A stretch of DNA of 64,000 bases from Imbricaverruca yamaguchii (Eukaryota; Arthropoda; Thecostraca; Neoverrucidae), in NCBI GenBank assembly GCA_034440575.1, contig JAOTOL010001278.1, positions 244,501 through 308,500 on the forward strand, written 5' to 3'. The stretch's first letter is position 1. Each line of letters begins with the position of its first letter. A program made the position numbers and the translations under genes. Shown here piece by piece: positions 49,401-61,965 of this stretch. The notes beneath the pieces were generated by a model. It was not told where the DNA came from and searched no databases. It saw nothing but the letters and a program-made list of their open reading frames with translations.

Positions 49401-51239
49401 GAACATTTCAGTGCCGATGAGTAAGAGTGAGAAAAGGTGCGACAAATGACACAAATGGTCGACGGTTAATTACAAATATCGCGTCTAGATACGGGTTAGG
49501 TTGCCTGATCCAATTGGCCGGGAAGTTTCATTCGAAGAAAACAGAGGGCAAATTAGTGCTATAAAAAAATGATTTTCTGCAGCAGCAATGGCATGCAATG
49601 GATAGAATATCAGCTGGAGATGTATTGAACATTAAGATGAGCACATGTGACTCAAAGCATTTCAGGATAAAGTAACTGCTCAAAAGTGATATCTATATGA
49701 CTGTTTAGTTGGCTTCAGGTTTTATTTTTTTAAATCGCATGCAATAGCGCACCAATGAGTATGTTGACGCAGCTCTAAAGATGGCAGACACAATTGTGTG
49801 ATCCCAGCCATTCCCTGCATCAGCCAGTGTACCATCTTCGCGAACATTTAACCATAGTCCTATGGCACCGACATTGGCAATTTCCTCTTCCCTACCTCTC
49901 CTTGAAAGCTTCCTATGGTCCTGAACGCAACAAAACGGAATTTAGGCTCCCTTTTCTTTTCTTCTATGACCGCCCATGCAATTATACGCATAGAAATATC
50001 AGGACGGTGTACTTTGACCCCGACGACCTTTAGCCATACTCCCTGTCCCACTTTTGGGAAGCTGCGCCTCAGGCAAACTCGACAAGTTCTTGATACTGGA
50101 TAAAACATCTTTAGTGGAGTCGCTCAACTATTCCTCAAGTACTTGCCATGCAAAAAACACTTGGAAGACTTAAGTAGCTAAGTTCACAAACAGGTGCATC
50201 GGTGAAAAATAGTTACAAAGCAGCGAAATGGTGCAAACAAATTGTAGGCAAATAACTTCCATCATACTTGGTCGCCTTCCTCCGATAAAAAAACCGTGAA
50301 CAGAGGAGAAAATTCCTTGCGAAGAAATGAAGGAAGTTGAAAGCATAGGAAATTGCAAAAAAAAGTTCCAGGTAAAAGAGGTAGGTAAAAGAAACCATGG
50401 AATAAAGATTCATTGTCTTAAAAACGCAGGTGAAGTCGAATATCCATGTATATCAGTAGGAGAAAGCGCAATCCCTCAAGTGTTTATAGACCCACTAGCC
50501 GAGCTGTATGCCGAGCTGAAGTGATTACCAGCGCGATAGCTTTACCAAATTGCATTAATGCTGACAAAAAGCGTCAACCTCCCCTGGCCTGAAATCGAGA
50601 CCCGGTGGCACAGACTGCCGGTGACTCCACCCATTTGCCGCCCGGGACGGAAGGCGAGTGTCGGCGGAGATGTGATATCTACTGTTACCTGACGAGAGCG
50701 GGGACGTCGCCGCAGAATGGGACCACTTCATAACAGATATTGTGATGGGAGTTGGCGAATCTCGAAAAGAAATGACCTGGTTCTGAGTAACAATATTGTA
50801 ACTTGGAACCCTGCCCTACATCGTGAACCGCTGTTGAAAGCTGCTCGCAGAAGTGGATATGTTGCCGCTGTTTTTAAAGAGAATATGTAGTCGCCGGCCT
50901 CTTCCTTACAACGAAGACGAAGAGCGAAACATGAACTGGTGTGATAAAATGAGCTAAAATAAAAATTAAAAGATTACGTCTGACTCTGAGTAAATGAATT
51001 ACGACAGAAAGTAACGTTATAGTTGAAAATATATCACGGTCTCAAAAGCACCACCGCCGGTGGTGACGGTCGGCTCAGATGGACATTTGTGCCATGCGCG
51101 CGGCAATAGACAAGCTCGGGCTTAGCTCTCACTCGATTTTTTATGTTTCAGCACAGCTGCCGGCTTTACATGACCCAGCTCAAAAGACAGCACACCTTGT
51201 CTCGGTCGTCAGACGCCGGCACGGAACAAGGTACTGAAG
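49401..51239. other. Gap: nothing recognised
   Basis: Intron 3 sequence. Only short frames with no family signature. Confidence 0.4.
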
Positions 51240-51575
51240 AGAGAAGGGAGGCTTCCATTCAAGATCCCGCACCACCGCCGCCGATATGTTTTGTTTAGGC
51301 AGCACATGCGCTCTCTTGTCGGCGCTTTACCCTCGACAGGCGGCAGTATGCGGCGTGCCTGTCGTGTTTGCTTCTCGGCCGGGGGACGCATGTCGGCTCT
51401 GACGCGCCGTTCCGGCCGGCTGCCGACTGGCACTCGGCGGCGAGGCCCCTCCCTGCCGCGCGCCGTCGTTTGGAAGCTCCGGCTCGACCACACTGGACGG
51501 GTGTCGGCTGCCGCCCAGCGGCAGACCCGGCCTCCAGGATCAGCGGGGAGTCGGTATATGCGGCCATGTTGAAAT
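51240..51575. other. GC/CpG-rich patch in intron 3
   Basis: CpG-dense sequence (for example GCGCGCCGTCGTTTGGAAGC) in which frames of 93-134 codons are open on both strands. No domain recognised. It resembles the islands at 28.2-28.7 kb and 46.7-47.0 kb in composition only. Confidence 0.3.
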
Positions 51576-52959
51576 GATCTTCTGTGTCGACAGTGCACAT
51601 ACCGTGTTGTCATCTCGTGTGGAGACTGTTGTGAATGGCCCTGAGCTGTATGTGGTCGATCCAGCTGTATTCTACCGCGGCTTGCAGCATAAACACCTGG
51701 TTTTTAATTTTGGGTAGCCTACAAAAACTTTGGTTGAATCGGAGCTGAATGACTGCCGATCGCCGTGGACTTACTGTGTGATGCGGCATCATGTGATGAG
51801 CAGTGCTTATGAATGGATTTGCTGGCAAGCTCTTCCAATCTCACGTCACGCAAACAATGGACCAAATTAATCATGTTTTGACTTAAAAAGTACGCAGATA
51901 GACCGATGAGACGTTGTCTTTGGTAAATGAGGCGATGAGAAAAATACATCGACAGATCTTAATTTTGCAACTGAACTCGTGGTAAATCCAATGGGAATGT
52001 AATTGGTCCCTATTAGATTCAAGATGAAACGACCAGCATTTGCAATGTGAACACAAGCATATTTCGGAATGGTATTGCATTAATTGCCATCGTTGTTGCC
52101 ATGGTATCCTTGCGTTATTTTTACTCTCTTTTGCCTTCGAGCCTTCGCACTCAGATCATGCCTGACTATTTTAGAATGTATTTGTGATAAAGGCTGCTTA
52201 CAAGACATTAGCTGTTAAAGCAACAGTACCGGCGACACTCAGTTCGCTAAATTGCGGAATAATTTAGGACCTTTTCGTTCCACGTTTATTCGTAATCCAG
52301 AAATAGCAAATAAGGTCTAATTTAATTGATCGAACGTGAATCTAGGACGTCAAGGGTGGACCCTGCGATGCTTGTGTCATTAGTCAATGCAAATAATTAT
52401 CAAATATCCCAGTTCCGCCAAATTATTTAATTCCAGGTCTTTTGACCACTCCGCCACACACCCCACTTGCATTAATTAATCTGATTTTTCTTCTGATAAT
52501 AGTAGTAGTACATATTCTGTTTCCAATCATAAGTTGAAGTTATTGGCAACCGAAGCTGATAAAAACCTTCTCTGTGACAGCTGCGTCAAATTTCGCTCGT
52601 CGCCGAAGACGCCAGCGATTGGACGCGAAAAAGGCTTCGGACACGGAAGAGATCAGGACAGGTCATATGATTATATTCTTGAGTTTTACTGGGCAACAAC
52701 CACGTTTGGGAAGTGATATTCCTGCTTTAGTGACATTGTAAATGGAATGTTACGTCTAAGGCATATAATGCTTCGTCTAAGGCTTGCTCACGTGTGAAGT
52801 ATTTGGTACGTAATTAATGGACATGCGGAAAATGCATCATTTGTGAACTTTAACTTACTCGGTGCAGATTAGCTGTGTCAATTTACACCTATGTTCCAAG
52901 TGGAACATGTGATAAATTACCACAAAAATAACGCAATTAGACAGTGTCAAACTGAATTA
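51576..52959. other. Gap: nothing recognised
   Basis: AT-rich intron 3 sequence with no exon or repeat that I can support. Confidence 0.4.
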
Positions 52960-53190
52960 CTCATTGCCGGCTTTGGCTTTCGCGTTGGCTTCGCTTTACG
53001 AGGCCATAATTTTGTTGACATTGGCTTCTGCCTTGGCTTTGTGCTATTATAAATTGCTTGCTTCGTCACCAAATTCGGTTCGGTGATTTTTAAGCAGTTA
53101 ACTTTGATATTGGCTTCGTGTCAAGTTGAGGTGCTGCCTTTGGTTCGCAAGCACATTGTGGCTTCAGCTTTGACACCATGGACATGGTTT
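52960..53190. repeat. Degenerate TTGGCTT-rich repeat
   Basis: Many TTGGCTTyG words (GGCTTTGGCTTTCGCGTTGG, TTGGCTTCTGCCTTGGCTTT) in a decayed array. The same words occur in the 120-bp repeat at 53,671-53,910, so the two are probably parts of one larger decayed satellite. Confidence 0.6.
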
Positions 53191-53670
53191 CATGTGTTCT
53201 CACTAAATGGCATTCAAAATGATGAAATTGTGTAGATAGGCACCGAAGGGATGCATAATCCTTATTATCCTTGCGTATCTCTTTTTTTAGATATGTGGAA
53301 TGCCCTTCCTATGATCTCCGATATAATAATCTTCGCCAACCTCCGATCAACCAATTTCTCCCTCGATCAACACTCACTTTGCATTTCATCGACATCTCTA
53401 GGATTCCAACACTGGTGGTTAACACCGCAATTGCCAATGACCTTTCCCCACCCAAAGTCGAAATTGCTTAGGACAATTGGGAAGGGCTCTTTTTCTCTGA
53501 GCGACTCTAGATAGCACCAGCATTTTTCAATTAAAGAAATATTGGATTCAGCTTGGACTTACAGGATACATGACTAAATGGATTGGTTTTGACCTAAGCG
53601 TCACCTTCATTTGGTTGTAGATCAATTGCTTCGGCTTCACGACGCCAAGTTTTTTGGCATTGACTTCGGC
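53191..53670. other. Gap between related repeats
   Basis: Intron 3 sequence separating two TTGGCTT-type repeat zones. A plus-strand frame of 87 codons (53,251-53,514) has no recognisable motif. Confidence 0.35.
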
Positions 53671-53910
53671 TCCAGTTTCGGAACTTTTTCATTGTTGGCT
53701 TCGGCTTCGCATTTGTGGCATTTTTGGAACCGTTGGCTTTGGCTGCGACGTCGACTTCTTGGTATTTTAATCTACTCTCTTTGGTTTCAGCCCAGCTTCG
53801 GAACTTTTTCATTGTTGGCTTCGGCTTCGCATTTGTGGCATTTTTGGAACCGTTGGTTTTGGCTGCGACGTCGACTTATTGGTATTTTAATCTATTCTCT
53901 TTGGTTTCAG
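53671..53910. repeat. 120-bp tandem repeat, two nearly identical copies
   Basis: GGAACTTTTTCATTGTTGGC and the following ~100 bp occur twice at a spacing of exactly 120 bp (53,680 and 53,800), with very few differences. As 120 is a multiple of three, both strands stay open through it as a 40-residue repeat. Confidence 0.9.
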
Positions 53911-54827
53911 CCCTGTCTCATCCCCATGTGTGACTTGAATAGTCTGGGATATCTAGTATTCAGCCAGTTAAGCAGCTCTGTTTTATAGGCAGCTAGGTTA
54001 CCGTCCCAGCCAATCAGGGAGGCATTCATTGGGAAATGGCTAGGGTTGGATAGACAGTCAGCGATGTGGCGCTAAAATATTTCAAGTCAATTGCATAAAT
54101 GCTCCGCAATTGAGTTACGAATGCTGAACTTTCGCTGGAAGTTAATGAGGGGAGACAAAGCCCGTGAAGAATTCTTCCACTCGTGCATTGAGCATACGAA
54201 GTAGTGGCATATGAGAAGTGAGAGCAACTGCAAATGAAATAAATGCAAATGAAAGTTGCAAATGAAATAACTAACTTTCTGCGATACATTCATATACTTA
54301 CATTAAAACAATCCTTACCGCAAAAGCTGTTGTGTGGCGCAGCCGCAGCTCATCTCTGCGGGTACATGCCGCCACATTTTCCCCGACTTAATGTTCGCGG
54401 ATAAGTACAAAGAAGGTTAGCTTTTATTGTATTGTGATGTTTATAAGTATTTATCAAAATTCACGGACAAAATCGAACACCAATATATTCTGTCCTTTTC
54501 GTCCATCATCGGTCCAGATGTCAAGACCTCTCCACGCCAAAACAGCGCCACGAGAGTGGCAGTCCGCTCGCCGCTTCCTGCAATTGAACCGTGAAGTCAA
54601 AACCATCAAGACTTAAGAAGTATTGCGTTAATGAGGTTAAAATTTTGATTTTTCTCAGATAATTATTTTAATGTTTTGTGCATTATTTAAAACATTTCCC
54701 TGAATAGGAAAGAGCAAAGTATTCCGTATTTCCACCATGCACACAAGAACAGGCAGTGGCCTAATTCGGTCTTTATCGGATATTCATGGTAGTTGCGTCC
54801 TAAGTTATTGCTACACATGGCGCCGGT

Positions 54828-55215
54828 TGGCATGCCGCCTGGTTAGCTCAGTGAATGCCTGGGCGCTGGTCTGCAAAGGTCTCCCCGTCCTGGCATGCAG
54901 GGTTCGGGTCGCTTCGCGCGTTCACCAATAACGCCTCTGGCTGTGATGACCCAGTGACAGCTTGCCAGGCAAGGTCGAGGCGCGGACACCGGACGGCCGA
55001 ATATGCCCGAATATGTGGGTGCGTTAACTCTCTGTCAAAATTGTACTAGTAAACTGGAATTTATCGATCCGTAGGTGAGTTCAGAATCAATGGACAAAGC
55101 TTACGCTTCGTACTGATTGGTCCTGAAACTGTATCAATCAGTACCGCTTGAGAGATTGGTGACGCTTCACGACTAAGCGGTCGAAGTGCCGTAAAGCAAA
55201 TAACCACCACCAACT
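54828..55215 (+). mobile_element. tRNA-derived SINE
   Basis: TGGTTAGCTCAGTG (54,840-54,853) is an A box and GGTTCGGGTCG (54,901-54,911) a B box, at tRNA-like spacing. Between them GCGCTGGTCTGCAAAGGTC looks like an anticodon arm with loop CTGCAAA (anticodon GCA, Cys) whose 3' stem has lost about five bases. It therefore cannot fold as a working tRNA. An unrelated body follows and the element ends near CGGTCGAAGTGCCGTAAAGC and AAATAACCACCACCAA, a tail style common in SINEs. It lies in intron 3. Confidence 0.7.
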
Positions 55216-56202
55216 GTCACTTCTACCTGTTAAGCCCGGCATCAACAATGTATGTATATTGAGCTATCACAACTAAAAGTGGAGGCAAGGGCTAAAGAAC
55301 ATATCTAGCTCGGACTTTGTCACTTACTCATCAGCATAATTATAAATTACACATAGTGCAGGTTACGGGCACTATTGTCTCACCGCTATAGCGGCGTTCT
55401 TCCTGAAGGAGTTGGAATGTCCAAAAAAAGTAGATCACATGTCATGAATATTTTCTTCAAGATCTGATGGCAAACACGGCGAATAGGGTGGCATATGTCC
55501 CCTCGGACCGCAGTAGTTTCTGTATTTATAGCCAGCCGCATGAATTACGCGTGATGGAACACATTGTGTATTCTGGCAGAATATTTGCACATCACACCAA
55601 CTGTGCTTTTTTGCTGATGCAATAATACGCACAAAAAGATTACGATCTCGTTTTCCATTGATCATAGATGGCGCATTAGGGTACTGTCCAGAGGCGCGCC
55701 ACGACGCATGCGAGAATACCTCTGCAGGTCACAAGGCTCCGACTACGTCGGTCGTCTTTTTGGTCATTTTCTGTTGCTTAGACGGGCATAATCGGGAAGG
55801 AGTGTGCAATTATTGTTGCCGTATGACTTATGTGGATGTACTGATTTGTGGATGCAGCTTCGCTATGCAGTACGTGGGACTTATTTATAAAATAGTCACA
55901 ACAATGCTTGTTATGTGGCGAAAAATACTAATATAATCGATGAAGATATGTTAGGTTTCAATGGCCCGAAACTAGCTTATCCATTGCGCACTGCCAGCGA
56001 AGATGGTTCACCAGGGTACACCCTTTGAGTTTGCAGACGTATCTTGACCTCCAATCTTGCTATGAACAGCACATGGTGCCATTGTGGGTGGTGGACGACG
56101 AACCAGCTATGGATGACCAGTCCGGCTATGGATTTCCCGTGATACATGTACAGGATGGGGCAGCATGCCGCTGAGACGGGTGGCTGGCGATCGAACCTCA
56201 AC
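55216..56202. other. Gap: nothing recognised
   Basis: Intron 3 sequence between the SINE and the long CTCTGT tract. No exon seen. Confidence 0.4.
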
Positions 56203-56755
56203 TGCTCTCTCTGTCTCTGTCTCTGTCTCTGTCTCTGTCTCTGTCTCTGTATCTGTCTCTGTCTCTGTCTCTGTCTCTGTCTCTGTCTCTGTCTCTGTCT
56301 CTGTCTCTGTCTCTGTCTCTGTCTCTGTCTCTGTCTCTGTCTCTGTCTCTGTCTCTGTCTCTGTCTCTGTCTCTGTCTCTGTCTCTGTCTCTGTCTCTGT
56401 CTCTGTCTCTGTCTCTGTCTCTGTCTCTGTCTCTGTCTCTGTCTCTGTCTCTGTCTCTGTCTCTCTGTCTCTGTCTCTGTCTCTGTCTCTGTCTCTGTCT
56501 CTGTCTCTGTCTCTGTCTCTGTCTCTGTCTCTGTCTCTGTCTCTGTCTCTGTCTCTGTCTCTGTCTCTGTCTCTGTCTCTGTCTCTGTCTCTGTCTCTGT
56601 CTCTGTCTCTGTCTCTGTCTCTGTCTCTGTCTCTGTCTCTGTCTCTGTCTCTGTCTCTGTCTCTGTCTCTGTCTCTGTCTCTGTCTCTGTCTCTGTCTCT
56701 GTCTCTGTCTCTGTCTCTGTCTCTGTCTCTGTCTCTGTCTCTGTCTCTGTCTCTG

Positions 56756-56841
<86 letters not shown>

Positions 56842-56890
56842 CAGTTCAGTTCAGTTCTCTCTCTCTCTCTCTCTTTTTCAGTTCAGTTCA
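56203..56890. repeat. (CTCTGT)n hexanucleotide satellite running into (CT)n
   Basis: About 570 bp of CTCTGT hexamers with only isolated slips (one ATCTGT near 56,249, one CTCTCTGT near 56,461). About 60 bp of CT follow, then (TTCAG)n and another CT block. It is pure pyrimidine plus regularly spaced G on one strand. In intron 3. Confidence 0.95.
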
Positions 56891-57582
56891 GCGAAATTCA
56901 TCCTGGGATGAATTTGCTTTTGCCATAAAAAAGTCCGTCAAATCCAAATTTACATCTACCATCACAAGCATGCATGGGACTTCATTGCATCAGGAAATGA
57001 TAGGATGGAAGTGATATTGTGTCACGGGTCAGAAGTGCTGCACCGCATAAAGGGAAGCATGAGCATAAGCAGAGGGAAGGAATACAACTGCAAGCAGAAG
57101 GAAGACGTATAACTTGTGCAGCTTCTTCTGCATCCTCCTATTCGCCACATTTCTGTGCTGGAGCAACTCACAGCTTAATGTTTGGCTGTCAATTCGCAAA
57201 ACCCTTCTTTTATGTGTGTTAATCATAATTCTCCTCTCAGTATATCATTTCTTGTCTTTCGCTATCCAAGATTTCAAAGATTAACGATGTTTTCCTTTGG
57301 CTCAATCTAGTTGAATACCAGATTCCTTCGGATTCCAGTAAAACAGCAACACTGTGTGCTAAGTATGTACCGAGTAAATGCAAAGCATTGGATCTGTACC
57401 CAATGAACACCGGCCAGATTACAAGCGACTTATACAGAGTGAAAAACATACCAAGGAAGATTTATAACAACCAAGTCGCTGGGACATTTAATAACATATA
57501 GCTACAAAACGATCTATGTTCAACGTATTTCGATATATATAAATATAAATGCATATACATTCTACATATAAAGGGATATATC
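56891..57582. other. Gap: nothing recognised
   Basis: Intron 3 sequence. Short frames only. Confidence 0.4.
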
Positions 57583-57583
57583 A

Positions 57584-57641
<58 letters not shown>
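57583..57641. repeat. (TA)n microsatellite
   Basis: About 28 TA dinucleotides in the 5' part of intron 3, 230 bp from exon 3. Confidence 0.95.
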
Positions 57642-57642
<1 letters not shown>

Positions 57643-57868
57643 AGGAAACACGGCATTTTCAGCGAGAACCTTCCGTAGAGGACGAAGGTTCGAATAACAA
57701 ATACGAAATGGATCATGGTGTAGCTGGTTGAAAAGCCAAGCATGCTTCATTTGGACAACAACTTCTTCGGGTCTTCATACCTCATTCATATCCCCACGTT
57801 GAACACATGCACCATTTTGTTTCATGCTCGTGACAGCAGAAAGCAGAATCGCTATGGAGAAACCTTAC

Positions 57869-57951
57869 CTATAATCGGAAGTCATGTTATCTGGCATCTG
57901 CAATCTGTGATCCTTCCATGACTGGGCGAAAAAGATGTCGACAACATATGT
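57869..57951 (-). CDS. pHCl-like Cys-loop channel, exon 3
   Basis: An 83 bp exon with acceptor CGCTTTCCAG before 57,951 and donor GTAAGG after 57,869. It enters in phase 0 and leaves two bases over (AG of the Arg completed by exon 4). The 27 codons read TYVVDIFFAQSWKDHRLQM then PDNMTSDY. D-I-F-F-A-Q-S/T-W-K/R-D-x-R-L is the conserved second strand / loop D region of arthropod anion-selective Cys-loop receptors. NMT is a possible N-glycosylation site. The exon is too short to stand out as an open frame and was found by its motif and splice borders. Confidence 0.93.
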
Positions 57952-57997
57952 CTGGAAAGCGGACAAATTGAAAGACGTCGTTACAGACAACACGGAA

Positions 57998-58083
57998 AAT
58001 GTATATATATATATATAAATATGTATGTATATATGTATATATATGCATATATATATATATATATATTTATTTTATATATATAG
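57998..58083. repeat. Interrupted (TA)n microsatellite
   Basis: TA dinucleotides with TATG and TTTATT interruptions, within the 489 bp intron 2 of the channel gene, about 50 bp upstream (minus strand) of exon 3. Confidence 0.9.
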
Positions 58084-58440
58084 CTGCTTTCTCGGATCCA
58101 CAGTAGCATAAACCATATAACTTGCAATTTAACTTGAACATTATTTCGATAGCAAAATACTTGGGAATTCTGAGCTACACCTCCAAAACAAATACACATA
58201 GTACGATACATGGCAACCCGGATGTCACAGAGTTGGGGTAAAATCGTGTATGTGAGAGATTCTGCAGGAAAACGTGACCTCCACCCGGTCCTGTGTATTG
58301 GCCATGAAAAGAAACGCGAAATGTGTTTTAAAATAATATATAATGTATAACAGTGTTGGATAATAGGTCGTGCGAGGTGCGTCTCCCGACAGTCGTTAAC
58401 TCAGTCGTTATCAGCCGTTATCAGTCGTTGTCAAGCTTAC

Positions 58441-58585
58441 CATTGAATTTTCGTTGATAGAATCAATCTGCATCACGGTTACATGGAAGCCAACTTCGGT
58501 GGGCTTGCCTTCCGATTTGGGAGGTTTCATTTTGTCGTACTTGCTGTGAACTTCAGGAGGCAGGAAATCTTCAAAGCGAAGAGGT
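58441..58585 (-). CDS. pHCl-like Cys-loop channel, exon 2 (mature N-terminus)
   Basis: A 145 bp exon with acceptor GACATTTTTACAG before 58,585 and donor GTAAGC after 58,441. It takes one base to finish a Gly codon begun in exon 1 and ends exactly after Met (phase 0). The peptide includes LRFEDFLPPEVHSKYDKMKP, then PTEVGFHVTVMQIDSINENS. The stretch from a charged, Tyr-Asp-containing leader into the beta-1 strand (V-x-F-H-V-T-V-x-x-x-D-S-I-N-E) is typical of the N-terminus of the ligand-binding domain in this family. The next residues, from exon 3, continue M-TYV as in relatives. Confidence 0.93.
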
Positions 58586-61500
58586 CTGTAAAAATGTCAT
58601 GCATAAGTCAATATCCCGGTTTGTTGAAGCTTTGACGCGACACTTACTTCGGTGCAACCTTTTCCGCGATTGGTTCAGTTGATCGCATGCCATTTGGCTA
58701 TGTTTGCGGAGATTGCCCATTGATATGGTGACATATCAACTAGCCTGGTCATTTTGATATGGATGTAATATTTGCATCATCAATTATAGTACCTTGAATT
58801 TACATCTGAGCAGACTGCACACTATTTAATATATTTGCTAAAGTAAGAGTGAAAGTGTGATTATGATGACATCATCCAATGGTGAAGGTTAGTTTCACGG
58901 ATCGACAAAAATTGAATGTGGGAAGCAGTGCTATATTGTCAAGTTTCTTTCAAGTAGAGCAATCTCGACGACATGCATTATGCGACCTCCCAACTGGGTC
59001 AAACTGGCTCCCATCTGTGAGACCGTGTTATGAGGTCGAATTTCTATCAAACATAATTCTCGGATTCGACAAATTTAAGTTTCCGGGGTTCCAACTTTTT
59101 CTAACTTCCCCCAACTGGTCCCACACAGAACTGCAGCCACGGAATTGTTGACGTGGTATCCTGCTTGTATCTCTAGTGATTTGTGGAGGCCTTGAGTATG
59201 GCTCCAACTGGAGTTGGACGGCTGAATGTAAGAATTTCCAACCTCTGAGTTCTTCATGGGCAAAGGTGGGCAAATGGTATGGTACATTATACTCTGAATG
59301 ATATTCTGGCCTGCCACCCGCATGGCATTTTGCACTGAATGCATCTCGTGCATTTCAAATTCTACCCTTATTGTCCAGCTTTGGATTCATCATATGGATG
59401 TTTCATGGAAAGAATCGACGTTATGGCTTTGCTCCCCCTTCCCCTCCCAAAGTTTCAGACAGACTGGGCTACGAAGTCCATTGGTGGATATCAGCAGCGT
59501 CAACCGCATGCTCACCATATAGTCCGATTTACCGCGGATGATAAAGTATTGAATCACAAGGAATCGACTCCCGCGGTTGTAGTGACCTTCAAACAAGGCA
59601 AATCCGTGGTGAACTGGGCTGGCGCACCCAGGACACAGTAATTTGTTGAGTCAAAAGACATGACAGAGCAGGGTGCCAATTTTCGACAGTCGCATCTTGT
59701 GCTGCTGAAACCCTGATGGAATCGGGTACCGTAATGTGGACCATCGGACCACATTACGGTGTATTTGTCGACTGTGCTCTCGCGCCATGTTACGGTCGGT
59801 GCCTAACTTCGTCTGTTCTTGGAATATTTTCGACAGACACTCAATAATAGACCCATTTGACTCCCTGTCGCCTTCCTCCCCACCATATTACTTGCTTTTA
59901 GTTTCCCGCTAATCCCCTCCCACATCCCATAAGCTCACTGTTATACCGTAAATTCCCTCGCAAAGCAAGTTGTTTTAGCTCCTGTCCCTTGCCGCCGTCA
60001 TGTAATTAAATTGCGATCGCGGTCTAATTATCACATTTTTTCAGCAGGTTTTCATGCCAAAGCCACATTTATGCCTCCAAAGATTTCACCATACAAGATT
60101 CCCAATTTAACGAAAGTGACGTGTCATCCACCACTCGCACCCAAACTCCCATTAAACCCCAATCTACATTTTTGCCTTACCCATGCATGATCTGCATGAA
60201 GGCATGCTTCTCAGAGCGAACGTCAAAGCACACTGCATTATTATTTAAACACTGAGTTGCAGAAGCTTAGAACATTCAAACTGCTATTCGGCTGACTTAT
60301 TCTGCTACATTATCAATTTTGAAATCCTGCAGTGACCATGCTGGTGCTCTGTACTGGAGGTATATACCACATGTCTTGTGAACGTATCGCTTGTCAATGG
60401 ACGACATATGCTTCCTACACATCGATTATTTTATTTTAGATGGCAATGGACTGGAAGTTTAAAATATAGTGATTTCGGCGACTGAACAAATCCATTCGTA
60501 TAAAGATATGTAACTACGGACGCGAATAGGTTTGATAACGTAACGCTGAACACCTTTGACAATTCCATCATCATAATTTCTAGCATTGCATGAAGTACGA
60601 CAAGGCAGAGAGAATAAAGCCAGCGTTATCTCTGAGGTCACAACGATATAAATGCAGAGTTGAGGTGATTCACGAGATAATTCAGTGCTACATCACATGC
60701 AAGCTTCAGTGGCTTCAGACGAACCTGCAGTTCCACAGCCATGCCGATATCCGGGGAAGGGATGTTGTCGGGTGTTTCCAGAGTGGACTGACAAGAACTA
60801 AACCAGCTGATGGCGCGGAACTAACTAGCCTGTCTCTGAAATGCCTCAGCGATATATTTTAGCAGCCAGCAGTCTTTGTTTTCCACATGTGTGGTGCTAT
60901 TGAATAACACACAATGCTTAGTGGCGAGTTTCTGCGATCTTCCCCTGAGTACAGAACTCATGTGACAACATGGTTAAGAAATGCTGCAAGGAAGATGGCA
61001 CGAACGTGTTCTGTTTGAATGCGGCCATAGGAAACCATCTATTTTAATCTGGCCTCTGAATGGGTGGGCTTTAATCGACATTTTCAAAACTTTTTGTGGT
61101 CCCAGAAATTGGTTGAGCACGAACCTCTCCAGCGAGTACAACACATGCATCAGAACAAAATTGCTACCTCGTCGCTGTTTAAGAAACTCGCCAATGCACA
61201 TATTAAATTCATCTACAAGAACAATCCATCCCGAATGACATCGCGGGTTAAATTTTTTGTAAGAAGCTAAACAAGAAAACAATTCGGTAGTACAGGATAC
61301 TTGACCAATAGTGCACCCAGCGTGATGCTTTGTTGATGTGTACTCTAAATACGGCCTTCGAGTGCTTTAAATACGGCTTAAATACGGTCTGTTTCCCTCG
61401 TGAGAAACAGACCGAACAGTAAGTCAAATATGTTGAACAAGCAAACATCGCAACACCAATTGGTGCCGCTCATCGCACCTACACGGAGGTTGGAGGTACC

Positions 61501-61849
61501 ATACGTACAATGTGGCATCACGGGTGTTACTTTATGAAGTTGGTTTGGGGGTCAAATTACTTTTTTGATGGCCAAAGGTCCTCCGAAAACCATTCGTAAA
61601 TAATGGTTTCAGCCTGACTGGGGCCCAAATCGAAATCGGTGATTGAGGTGATCAAATACATTATTGAGGGGAACCAGGGACTCCTTTAGCATATACATAG
61701 TGACACCCCTGGTTGGTGTGACTACATCTACAGTCTCGCGGCAACTGACGATGTGTTTAGGAGGTTAGGTCGCAGCCTCAGGTGAGGCCTGTCTTGACTT
61801 CCCTCGCCAGACCCGCCCGGCACAGCTCGGCCCCAGGACCCGGCCCTAC
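58586..61849. other. Intron 1 of the channel gene
   Basis: 3.26 kb between exons 1 and 2. It contains the 12-bp-arm hairpin at 59,728-59,760. Frames at 59,075-59,353 (minus) and 59,339-59,641 (plus) show no recognisable domain. Nothing else is supported. Confidence 0.5.
59728..59760. repeat. Short perfect inverted repeat
   Basis: ACCGTAATGTGG and its exact complement CCACATTACGGT are separated by nine bases. In intron 1; no function can be assigned. Confidence 0.85.
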
Positions 61850-61965
61850 CCTTCCTCGGAGAGAGTCCGCTGGACGGGGATGGTCACGAGTACGACGGCC
61901 GTCCACAGGAGCAGGTTGGTCGGCACGGCAGTGATCTGGTCGGCGCCGGCAGCTCTGATCTTCAT
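61850..61965 (-). CDS. pHCl-like Cys-loop channel, exon 1 (signal peptide)
   Basis: The likely first coding exon. ATG at 61,965 is followed by 38 codons and two spare bases, with donor GTAGGG after 61,850. The peptide starts MKIRAAGADQ, has a hydrophobic core NLLLWTAVVLVTIPV and ends with RTLSEE: a basic start, an h-region of suitable length and a polar end, as in a secretory signal. The split codon GG+A joins to exon 2 in frame. The frame is open further upstream to a Met at 62,139, but the upstream residues would bury the signal sequence, so the inner Met is preferred. GC-rich surroundings fit a first exon. The least certain of the six exons, as signal peptides are not conserved. Confidence 0.75.

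Noticed and set aside
54828..54912. A functional tRNA gene
   Set aside because: A and B boxes are present, but the anticodon stem is broken and I could not form an acceptor stem; a SINE head explains it better.
56146..56928. Ser/Val and Cys/Leu repeat proteins of ~250 residues
   Set aside because: Translations of the CTCTGT/CT microsatellite.
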